A stretch of DNA of 14,745 nucleotides, from positions 1 through 14,745 of the forward strand of contig SCTU01000018.1 of NCBI GenBank assembly GCA_004297315.1, given 5' to 3'. This document shows positions 6,700 to 11,906 of the stretch, piece by piece. Made by a program: the position numbers and the translations under genes. A model generated the notes under the pieces. The model ran no database searches, was not told the DNA's origin, and saw only the letters and a program-made list of their open reading frames with translations. Position 1 is the first letter of the stretch. Each line of letters starts with the position of its first letter. The DNA comes from Dehalococcoidia bacterium (GTDB lineage: Bacteria; Chloroflexota; Dehalococcoidia; UBA2979).

Positions 6700-7440
6700 A
6701 TGGCGACAGTTGACCTCGTAATCCCCGTCTACAACGAGGAGCACGTCCTCGCGGGGAGCATCGCGCGTGTGCTCGCCTACCTCGAAGGGCACCCCGAGCA
6801 TCAGTGGCGGATCGTGGTGGCGGACAACGCCTCGCGGGACCGCACGCTGGAGGTGGCACGCGAGCAGGGGGCGGCACACCCTGGCCGCGTCGCCGTGCTC
6901 CATCTTCCGGTGAAGGGGCGCGGGATCGCGCTCCGGAACGCCTGGCTCACCTCGGACGCGGACGTGGTCGCCTACATGGACGTCGACCTCTCGACCGACC
7001 TCGGGCACCTGCCGGCGCTGATCGACCCAATCGCCGCGGGCCAGGTGGACGTCGCCTATGGGTGCCGGCTGGGACGTGGAGCCGTGACCAACCGTTCTTT
7101 CAAGCGCGAGCTGATCAGTCGCACGTATGTATTCATACTCAACTGGGCCCTCGGCCTGAGAGTGACGGACGCCCAGTGCGGCTTCAAGGCAGCCTCTCGC
7201 GAGGCGGTCCGGGCGCTGGTACCGCTGGTGCATGACAACAAGTGGTTCTTCGACTCTGAATTGCTCTGGGTAGCGCAGCAAAACGGCTTCCGCCTGCGGG
7301 AGGTGCCCGTCCGCTGGATCGAGGACCCGGACACGCGGGTGAAGATCGTCCAGACGGCCATGGAAGACCTGCAGGGCATCTGGCGGCTGCGCCGCCATCC
7401 GGTGCCAAGGGTGCCGGGGCGGGGCGCACGAGGGGCCTGA
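6700..7440 (+). CDS. Family 2 glycosyltransferase, dolichyl/polyprenyl-phosphate sugar synthase-like
   Basis: A 246-residue GT-A glycosyltransferase resembling ALG5/DPM1-like enzymes, which move a sugar from a nucleotide donor to a polyprenyl phosphate at the inner face of the membrane. Seen are VDLVIPVYNEE at the N-terminus, VVADNASRDRT (about 39-49), KGRGIALRNAW (72-82), the metal-binding YMDVDLSTD with Asp94 and Asp96, DAQCGFKA (157-164), KWFFDSELL (181-189) and EVPVRWIEDPDTRVK (201-215). No transmembrane helix is evident, so membrane association would be peripheral. The ATG at 6700 matches the family N-terminus; the GTG at 6661 would add 13 residues lying across the hairpin and -10 box. 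Donor and acceptor cannot be told from the sequence. It stands alone between purH and the cytochrome b operon. Confidence 0.9.
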   Translation: MATVDLVIPVYNEEHVLAGSIARVLAYLEGHPEHQWRIVVADNASRDRTLEVAREQGAAHPGRVAVLHLPVKGRGIALRNAWLTSDADVVAYMDVDLSTDLGHLPALIDPIAAGQVDVAYGCRLGRGAVTNRSFKRELISRTYVFILNWALGLRVTDAQCGFKAASREAVRALVPLVHDNKWFFDSELLWVAQQNGFRLREVPVRWIEDPDTRVKIVQTAMEDLQGIWRLRRHPVPRVPGRGARGA

Positions 7441-7456
7441 CCCTCAAATGTTCAGG

Positions 7457-7482
7457 CCAGAGGCCGCGCTATTCTGGTTTCT
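7457..7482 (+). terminator. Weak terminator candidate after the glycosyltransferase
   Basis: CCAGA (7457-7461) and TCTGG (7473-7477) can pair, extended by a G-T pair, and are followed directly by TTTCT. The stem is short and the loop about 10 bases, so termination strength is uncertain. The position, 17 bases after the stop codon and upstream of a new promoter, is right. Confidence 0.35.
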
Positions 7483-7527
7483 AGGGCACGGCGATCGAGT
7501 GGCGCAGCCGGCCGGCGAGGACTTGCG

Positions 7528-7557
7528 TTGACCGTATCTGCGCCGCCTCGCTACATT
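7528..7557 (+). promoter_or_regulatory. Sigma-70-type promoter of the cytochrome b operon
   Basis: TTGACC (7528-7533) is followed after 18 bases by TACATT (7552-7557). Both boxes are close to consensus and stand out in GC-rich surroundings. Initiation near 7564 would leave a leader of about 78 bases before the 33-residue protein at 7642. It is one of the two most complete promoters in the window; the other, upstream of rpsU, has the same 18-base spacer. Confidence 0.65.
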
Positions 7558-7568
7558 CGCCGCGGCCC

Positions 7569-7584
7569 CGCAGCCCCGGCTGCG
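7569..7584 (+). promoter_or_regulatory. Hairpin in the cytochrome b operon leader
   Basis: CGCAGC and GCTGCG form a perfect 6-bp stem with a CCCG tetraloop, starting about 5 bases after the predicted transcription start. The rest of the leader to 7641 is very GC-rich and contains the palindrome GGCCGCGGCC (7598-7607). A 5' stabilising stem or simple GC-rich folding are both possible; no known riboswitch is recognisable. Confidence 0.3.
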
Positions 7585-7641
7585 CGTGCCTTATGACGGC
7601 CGCGGCCAGTTTGGCGACGCGGCCCGTGTTCGGAGGTCGGC

Positions 7642-7743
7642 ATGCTTGGTGAAGGCGAAGGCCTCGAACTGCTCGGTGTGTTCCTCACGTTCATGTTCGG
7701 CCTGGGCGTGATGGTCCTGCTCGGAAAGTGGTGGGAGGCCTAG
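7642..7743 (+). CDS. 33-residue single-helix membrane protein at the head of the cytochrome b operon
   Basis: This open frame encodes MLGEGEGLELLGVFLTFMFG followed by 13 more residues ending in GKWWEA. A short acidic N-terminus precedes one hydrophobic helix (about residues 9-28), which is followed by Lys-Trp-Trp. CGGAGG ends 5 bases before the ATG, a strong Shine-Dalgarno signal, and the gene is the first one after the TTGACC-N18-TACATT promoter. These points make it a real gene despite its size. In the plant and cyanobacterial b6f complex, single-helix subunits of about 29-37 residues (PetG, PetL, PetM, PetN) surround cytochrome b6. This protein is of the same kind by size and topology, but I see no sequence match to any of them. 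An assembly factor or a stray small membrane protein are alternatives. Confidence 0.65.
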   Translation: MLGEGEGLELLGVFLTFMFGLGVMVLLGKWWEA

Positions 7744-7824
7744 TCAGGCTTCGTCCGCCCGTCCGGCGGACACCACCAGTCGAAAAGCGATCCCCGGGCC
7801 TGCGGGGTGGATGGCGAGGTAGCA

Positions 7825-8580
7825 ATGACGGCGACCGAATCTCCGGAACGCCGGTCGATGGGCGACCGAGTCTACGACGCGATCTTCTCGAACCGCCTCT
7901 GGCGGTCGATCTTCCGCTCGGGCTACCCGAACACCCCGCGAAACCAGATGCTGGCAATCGCGACCAACGTCTTCCTGCACCTGCACCCGACGCGCATCCA
8001 CCGCACGCACGTCAAGATCACGCACACGTTCTGCCTCGGCGGGTTGTCGTTCTTCCTCTTCCTCGGACTGACCATCTCGGGCGTGCTGCTGATGTTCTAC
8101 TACGTGCCCTCCGTGGAGCGGGCGTACGAGGACATCCTGGCGCTGGAGACGGACGTCCGCTTCGGCCAGTTGATGCGCAACATGCACCGGTGGATGGCGC
8201 ACGGCATGGTGCTGACCGTCCTCATGCACATGATGCGGGTCTTCTACACCGGCGCGTACAAGCCGCCCCGGGAGTTCAACTGGGTCGTCGGCGTCGTGCT
8301 GCTGGTCCTGACGCTGCTGCTCTCGTTCACGGGCTACCTGCTCCCATGGGACCAGCTGGCGCTGTGGGCCATCACGGTGGGCACGAACATGGTTGGCTCC
8401 GCCCCCCTGCTGGGTGAGCCAAACCGGTTCGTCCTCGTGGGCGGCTTCCAGGTGGGTCAGGCCGCGCTGATCCGCTTCTACACGCTGCATGTGATCGGCC
8501 TCCCGCTGATGGCGGCCGTGTTCATGACGGTCCACTTCTGGCGAATCCGCCGCGACGGCGGCGCGGCTCGGCCGCTGTAG
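7825..8580 (+). CDS. Cytochrome b6-like subunit (N-terminal half of cytochrome b)
   Basis: A 251-residue integral membrane protein with four core helices that carries the b hemes of a quinol:cytochrome c/plastocyanin-type oxidoreductase. Heme ligands are His121 and His135 in one helix (MHRWMAH to LMHMMR) and His222 and His237 in another (LHVIG to TVHFWR). The 15-residue step in the second pair is the b6 type; bc1 proteins have 14. KPPRE (146-150) and PWDQ (174-177) are conserved. Cys70, in THTFCLGGLSFF, lines up with the b6 cysteine that binds heme c_i covalently. The N-terminus before it is about 30 residues longer than in b6. GAGGT lies 5 bases before the ATG at 7825; a GTG at 7807 lacks such a signal. 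It follows the small protein by 81 bases. Confidence 0.93.
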   Translation: MTATESPERRSMGDRVYDAIFSNRLWRSIFRSGYPNTPRNQMLAIATNVFLHLHPTRIHRTHVKITHTFCLGGLSFFLFLGLTISGVLLMFYYVPSVERAYEDILALETDVRFGQLMRNMHRWMAHGMVLTVLMHMMRVFYTGAYKPPREFNWVVGVVLLVLTLLLSFTGYLLPWDQLALWAITVGTNMVGSAPLLGEPNRFVLVGGFQVGQAALIRFYTLHVIGLPLMAAVFMTVHFWRIRRDGGAARPL

Positions 8581-8598
8581 TCGGGGGAGGAACGCACG

Positions 8599-9462
8599 AT
8601 GGCTGCTGCCAACACGCAACCCGTCGCCGCCTCGCGCGCGGTCGAGGCACGCAAGCGCCGCCAGCGCGAAGAAGAGGTGCTGGTCTGGCCGGACCTCGTC
8701 TTCATCGAGTTCATCTCGGCGGTGCTGTTCACCGTCCTGATCGTGGCGCTCGCCGTCCTCGTGGACGCGGTGCTGCTCGACCGGGCGAACACGGCGGTGA
8801 CGCCGAACCCCTCGAAGGCGCCGTGGTACTTCCTGAACCTGCAGGAACTGCTGCTCCACATGCACCCGGCCCTCGCGGGCGTCATCGTGCCGACGATCGC
8901 CCTGATCGCCCTCGGCGCGATCCCCTACTGGGACAACACGGCCGAAGGCCAGGGCGAGTGGCTCTCCACGCCGCGAGCGTGGCTGAACCTGAAGGTCGGC
9001 GCGGTCGTCGGCGCGATCGGCACGCTGGTGCTGATCTTCTTCGACGACGCGCAGCACGCGAAACTCTGGGAGAAGGTCACCGGGACTGACTGGCCGATCC
9101 CCGCGCTGCGGAACGCGCGCGCGATCCAGAACGAGATCCCGTGGCCGAAGTCCTGGACCAAGGTGCCGCTGGGCGACAAGCTCATCCGCACCGACCTCCT
9201 CGGCCTGCCGAAGATCAGCCTGAACATCAACATCCCCGGCCTGATCGTGGAGCAGATCATCCCCGTGACGATGATGGTGGGCCTACCGGTGCTGCTCTCG
9301 CTGGTCGCGTGGAAGACGAAGGTCGCCCAGACCAAACGCGACCACATGATCCTGCAGTTTTCGGGCTTCATCGCCGTCTACGTGACGTTGACCATCGTCG
9401 GGACGTTCTTCCGGGGCGCGGGTATGGCGTTGGTGCCGTACACGATCTTCGCGGAGAAGTAA
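8599..9462 (+). CDS. Subunit IV-like C-terminal cytochrome b protein
   Basis: A 287-residue membrane protein forming the second half of cytochrome b, with the quinol-oxidation (Qo) site. About five hydrophobic segments are seen: 33-60, 91-110, 130-148, 212-237 and 251-271. The stretch NPSKAPWYFLNLQELL (70-85) is the Qo-site region; it reads APWY where mitochondrial and b6f proteins have PEWY. The end, GTFFRGAGMALVP, is a usual closing motif of such proteins. Between helices three and four lies a hydrophilic segment of about 60 residues (150-210) that plant subunit IV lacks. The N-terminus is a basic tail (RKRRQREEE). GGGGAGGAA lies 8 bases before the ATG. It follows the b6-like gene by 18 bases. 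Confidence 0.9.
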   Translation: MAAANTQPVAASRAVEARKRRQREEEVLVWPDLVFIEFISAVLFTVLIVALAVLVDAVLLDRANTAVTPNPSKAPWYFLNLQELLLHMHPALAGVIVPTIALIALGAIPYWDNTAEGQGEWLSTPRAWLNLKVGAVVGAIGTLVLIFFDDAQHAKLWEKVTGTDWPIPALRNARAIQNEIPWPKSWTKVPLGDKLIRTDLLGLPKISLNINIPGLIVEQIIPVTMMVGLPVLLSLVAWKTKVAQTKRDHMILQFSGFIAVYVTLTIVGTFFRGAGMALVPYTIFAEK

Positions 9463-9484
9463 CGGGCGGGCTGAGAGGACGATC

Positions 9485-10138
9485 ATGGCGAACGAGACGG
9501 TCTCGCCGACGGACGCCTGGAAACAGGCGCTGGCCACCCGGAAGACACAGGTGGCGGACGCGGCGGCGGTTCCTGCGGCGGCGGTCACCCCGCTCGACCA
9601 GGACGTGTCGCGGCGGAACTTCATCCGTGCCTCGTTCTGGGGCGGCCTCGGTGTGACGCTCCTCGGCTCGGTCGGGCTGCTGCTGGACTACCTGTACCCG
9701 CGGAACGTGAAGGGCTTCGGCGCCCCCGTCCCGGCCGGCAACGTGAAGGACTTTGTGAAGGGCGCCGAGCCGAAGGCGTTCTCGGAAGGCCAGTTCTGGC
9801 TCGCGAACCTCGACCCTGCGGAGACGCGGGCCGGCGGCTCGGGCGGCGCGGCTGGGTTGCTTGCGCTTTGGCGGAAGTGCCCCCACCTCGGCTGCACGGT
9901 GCCGTGGCGCCAGTCGTTCGACTACGAGGGCGACAAGGGTTGGTACCGCTGCCCGTGTCACGGTTCCACCTACACGAAGGCGGGCATCCGGGTGTATGGC
10001 CCGGCGCCGCGTTCGATGGACACGATGGCGATCACCGTGGACGCCAGCGGCAATATCACCGTCGACACGGGCAAGATCACTAAGGGTGGCCCGGACAACC
10101 CGACGCGCGCCGTCAAGGCGCCGGGACTTCCCACCTAG
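9485..10138 (+). CDS. Rieske iron-sulfur protein of the cytochrome b complex
   Basis: A 217-residue protein with one N-terminal anchor and an extracytoplasmic Rieske domain that takes electrons from quinol at the Qo site. SRRNFI at 42-47 followed by a hydrophobic stretch (about 50-70) is a twin-arginine type signal anchor, as expected for a cluster folded before export. Box I is CPHLGC (Cys132, His134, Cys137) and box II is CPCHGS (Cys156, Cys158, His159). Cys132, His134, Cys156 and His159 should bind the [2Fe-2S] cluster, and Cys137 and Cys158 form the disulfide. The 40 residues before the twin arginines are long and Ala-rich. A GAGAGGA sequence precedes the ATG, and the gene follows subunit IV by 22 bases. 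It is the third large subunit gene, not the first as in Bacillus-type qcr operons. Confidence 0.96.
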   Translation: MANETVSPTDAWKQALATRKTQVADAAAVPAAAVTPLDQDVSRRNFIRASFWGGLGVTLLGSVGLLLDYLYPRNVKGFGAPVPAGNVKDFVKGAEPKAFSEGQFWLANLDPAETRAGGSGGAAGLLALWRKCPHLGCTVPWRQSFDYEGDKGWYRCPCHGSTYTKAGIRVYGPAPRSMDTMAITVDASGNITVDTGKITKGGPDNPTRAVKAPGLPT

Positions 10139-10148
10139 CCCGGTCAGA

Positions 10149-10162
10149 CAGCCACGCGGCTG
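10149..10162 (+). promoter_or_regulatory. Hairpin between the Rieske and cytochrome c genes
   Basis: CAGCC and GGCTG form a 5-bp stem around ACGC, 10 bases after the Rieske stop, and TGATCA follows. There is no T run, so a terminator is unlikely. It could be an mRNA processing or stability element that sets the ratio of cytochrome c to the upstream subunits. The support is only the pairing. Confidence 0.2.
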
Positions 10163-10196
10163 ATCAGTCGAGAAGCGCCGACAGAATGGTGAACGC

Positions 10197-11105
10197 ATGA
10201 ACACGAGCAAGCAGGTCAATGTGATGATCGGGCTGCTGTTCGTCGCCTTCCTCACGTTCGGTGCCTACATCGCCAATGAGAACAACCGCGCAGAGGCCGC
10301 CCGCGAGGCGCAGGACGAACTGAAGGCGCACCGCGGGGCTACACTCTTCGTGAACAACTGCCGCACCTGCCACGGCCTCGAAGGCAAGGGCACGGAGGAG
10401 GGCGGGGTCGCCCCGCCGCTCAACCGGCCGTCGTTCCGCATCATCGGCAAGGGCGACCCGGAGCTCCCGCCCACGCCGGAAGGCGAAGCGAACGGGCTGA
10501 AGAACTTCCTCTTCAACACGATCGCATGCGGCCGCACGAACACGGCGATGCCGACGTGGTCGGAGAAGCAAGGCGGCCCGCTCTCGGACACGCAGATCAA
10601 CTACCTCGTGCTCATGATCACCGAGGGCCGCTGGGACCTGGTGACGGAGATCGGCGAGGAGCACGACTCGGCGACGACGCCTCCCACCACCAAGGACGAC
10701 ATCCTGGTGAAAGACCCGGCGGCGCTCTCGCTGACGGCGAAGAACTGTGGCCAGTTCAACCCACTCTCGGCCAAGGAGTTCTACGAGCGCGACCCGTTCA
10801 AGGCGCCTGGCGCGGCCACGCCGGCCGACGGCGCGCCGAAGGCTGGCGCGTCCGGCCCCTCCGTCCAGGGCGTGCCAGTGGCCGACTTCTTCCAGAAGAC
10901 GTGCGCGACCTGCCACGGCGCGAAGCGCCAGGGCATCGTGGGGCCGGCGCTGACGCCCGAGCGGCTGACGAATACGGACGACTTCTACTTCAACACGATC
11001 AAGAACGGCCGTCCGGGGACTGCCATGCCGGCATGGGGCGCGGTTGGCCTGAAGGACGACGACATCAAGGCGCTCGTCCAGTTCATCAAGACCGTCCAGC
11101 CGTAG
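10197..11105 (+). CDS. Membrane-anchored diheme cytochrome c
   Basis: A 302-residue c-type cytochrome, probably the electron exit of the complex. Residues 8-26 are an uncleaved signal anchor. Two class I heme domains follow: CRTCH at 55-59 with Met118 (NTAMPTW) as likely axial ligand, and CATCH at 236-240 with Met277 (GTAMPAW). The linker (about 150-228) is Pro- and Ala-rich, and two extra cysteines (111 and 184) might pair. Domain one contains an insert of about 30 residues after GLEGKG. The Shine-Dalgarno sequence is weak (GGTGA 4 bases before the ATG). The gene closes the operon, in the place where b6f operons have cytochrome f and Gram-positive qcr operons have a cytochrome c subunit or fusion. 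Confidence 0.93.
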   Translation: MNTSKQVNVMIGLLFVAFLTFGAYIANENNRAEAAREAQDELKAHRGATLFVNNCRTCHGLEGKGTEEGGVAPPLNRPSFRIIGKGDPELPPTPEGEANGLKNFLFNTIACGRTNTAMPTWSEKQGGPLSDTQINYLVLMITEGRWDLVTEIGEEHDSATTPPTTKDDILVKDPAALSLTAKNCGQFNPLSAKEFYERDPFKAPGAATPADGAPKAGASGPSVQGVPVADFFQKTCATCHGAKRQGIVGPALTPERLTNTDDFYFNTIKNGRPGTAMPAWGAVGLKDDDIKALVQFIKTVQP

Positions 11106-11128
11106 GCTTGCGGGCCTGCGCGGCGTAT

Positions 11129-11153
11129 CCGGCGACCGGCCGGGCGTGATTTT
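11129..11153 (+). terminator. Weak terminator candidate after the cytochrome c gene
   Basis: CCGGC (11129-11133) and GCCGG (11139-11143) pair around a 5-base loop, and TTTT follows 6 bases later (11150-11153). The stem is short and the T run offset, so read-through into the mini-protein genes seems possible. The same stem sequence occurs after pgpH at 14604-14618. Confidence 0.35.
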
Positions 11154-11165
11154 CAGGGGGGACCG

Positions 11166-11285
11166 ATGCCTGCTGTGACCGGGAAGCGCTACAAGTGTCC
11201 GGACTGTGGCGCGGAGTTCATTGTGACCAAGGGTTCGAACGACGCAGAACTTCGTTGCGGTGACAAACCGCTCGAGCAGCTGTAG
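11166..11285 (+). CDS. 39-residue desulforedoxin-like protein with three cysteines
   Basis: The open frame encodes MPAVTGKRYKCPDCGAEFIV followed by 19 residues ending in ELRCGDKPLEQL. The CxxC knuckle (Cys11, Cys14) followed by a single later Cys-Gly (Cys31) matches the layout of desulforedoxin, which normally reads CxxC then CCG with a C-terminal PM..L. Here only three of the four cysteines remain, so a tetrahedral FeS4 or zinc site would be incomplete unless another ligand or a dimer supplies it. A strong AGGGGGG Shine-Dalgarno sequence lies 4 bases before the ATG. The next gene is a paralog and its Shine-Dalgarno sequence overlaps this stop codon, so the two form a bicistron. Function is unknown; electron transfer or metal binding are family-based guesses. 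Confidence 0.7.
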   Translation: MPAVTGKRYKCPDCGAEFIVTKGSNDAELRCGDKPLEQL

Positions 11286-11295
11286 GAGGCGCGCT

Positions 11296-11451
11296 ATGGC
11301 TGTCGCACTGGGCAAGCGGTACAAGGACGAGACGACCGGCGTCGAGGTGCTCTGCATCAAGCCGGGCAACAAGCCCGCCGACGTGAACCTGAACGTCAAC
11401 GGGCGAGGCATGGAAGAACTGCAGCCGAAGGTCCTCCCCTCCGCCGACTAG
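11296..11451 (+). CDS. 51-residue paralog of the preceding mini-protein, metal site lost
   Basis: The protein starts MAVALGKRYKDETTGVEVLC and ends GMEELQPKVLPSAD. GKRYK, a following Gly, the hydrophobic EV/EF pair, a Lys near residue 22, and the MEEL/LEQL C-terminal segment align with the protein encoded just upstream. The CxxC positions are Asp and Thr here (KDETTG against KCPDCG) and the later Cys-Gly is Gly-Arg-Gly. One cysteine (Cys20) remains at a non-equivalent place, so a rubredoxin-type metal site is not possible. AGGAGG overlaps the upstream stop codon and lies 6-7 bases before this ATG, which decides the start over the open frame that begins at 11260. The function is unknown; the conserved ends suggest selection, not decay. 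Confidence 0.72.
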   Translation: MAVALGKRYKDETTGVEVLCIKPGNKPADVNLNVNGRGMEELQPKVLPSAD

Positions 11452-11473
11452 GCGTGGCTTCCCCGGCGGTGGT

Positions 11474-11503
11474 TTGACGCCGTCCGACGGCGCTCCGTAC
11501 GAT
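11474..11503 (+). promoter_or_regulatory. Sigma-70-type promoter of rpsU
   Basis: TTGACG (11474-11479) is followed after 18 bases by TACGAT (11498-11503). Both boxes are near consensus. Initiation near 11510 would give a leader of about 85 bases before rpsU. The -10 box contains the ATG of a longer in-frame rpsU reading, which therefore cannot be the translation start of this transcript. Confidence 0.65.
11478..11492. repeat. 15-bp inverted repeat inside the rpsU promoter
   Basis: CGCCGTC and GACGGCG flank a single central C, a perfect 7-bp inverted repeat. It lies between the -35 and -10 boxes and overlaps the last bases of the -35. Placed there, a bound dimeric protein would block RNA polymerase. 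It could also act as part of a terminator stem for the upstream bicistron, although no T run follows. Confidence 0.5.
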
Positions 11504-11527
11504 GGCTGGTGCGCGCCGGGAACCCAG

Positions 11528-11549
11528 CGCGTTTCGCGAAGCGTATTTT
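11528..11549 (+). promoter_or_regulatory. Possible attenuator hairpin in the rpsU leader
   Basis: CGCgTT (11528-11533) can pair with AAGCG (11539-11543) with one bulged G, and TATTTT follows immediately (11544-11549). TTCGCGAA (11533-11540) is an 8-bp perfect palindrome within it. The arrangement, a short stem plus T-rich run about 20 bases into the leader, resembles a weak intrinsic terminator or attenuator. Confidence 0.25.
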
Positions 11550-11594
11550 GTCGAATGTGGAGCCTGGCGCTGTGGCCGGGCGGGGGTGGTACGA

Positions 11595-11804
11595 GTGACG
11601 GACATCACGGTAGGCGACTCGGAATCGTTGGAGGCCGCGCTGCGCCGCTTCAACAAGCGCGTCCAGGCAGACGGCATCCTGACCGACGCCCGCCGGCACG
11701 AGTACTACGAGAAGCCGTCCGAGCGGCGCAAGAAGAAGGAAGCCGCACGCCGTCGCAAGTTGCGGAAGGCCGCCGCCCGCACGGGCACGCGCCGCGACTA
11801 CTAG
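11595..11804 (+). CDS. rpsU: Small ribosomal subunit protein bS21
   Basis: A 69-residue, strongly basic protein. The N-terminal TDITVGDSESLEAALRRFNKRV block, then GILTDARRHEYYEKPSERRKKKEAARRRK, is the full bS21 signature. The protein sits near the anti-Shine-Dalgarno end of 16S rRNA and helps initiation. The start is a GTG at 11595 with a G-rich sequence (GGGTGGT) a few bases upstream; this matches the usual bS21 N-terminus, whereas the ATG at 11502 would add 31 residues and sits in the -10 box. The C-terminal tail (AARTGTRRDY) is typical in length. yqeY follows after a hairpin, a pairing of genes seen in many bacteria. Confidence 0.95.
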   Translation: MTDITVGDSESLEAALRRFNKRVQADGILTDARRHEYYEKPSERRKKKEAARRRKLRKAAARTGTRRDY

Positions 11805-11844
11805 CAGCAAGACCGGCGCACGCCGGGCGATCGCGGAGTTCGGG

Positions 11845-11870
11845 CCCCGGCACAGCCGGGGTTCGTTGTC
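11845..11870 (+). terminator. Hairpin between rpsU and yqeY, likely intrinsic (partial) terminator
   Basis: CCCCGGC (11845-11851) and GCCGGGG (11855-11861) form a perfect 7-bp GC stem with an ACA loop, followed by TTCGTTGTCT. It is the strongest hairpin noticed in the window. The interrupted T tract suggests partial termination, which would keep rpsU expression above that of yqeY and pgpH. Confidence 0.6.
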
Positions 11871-11906
11871 TCCAGCGGGCACCGGGCGCGACGCGAAGGA
11901 GGGACC

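Noticed and set aside
7441..7641. Possible tRNA or small RNA in the gap before the cytochrome b operon
   Set aside because: I find no acceptor-stem pairing, no T-loop sequence and no CCA-like end. A promoter, a GC-rich leader and a weak terminator explain the region.
11502..11594. Longer rpsU start at the ATG at 11502
   Set aside because: That ATG sits inside the -10 box, upstream of the predicted transcription start, and would add 31 residues not found in bS21.
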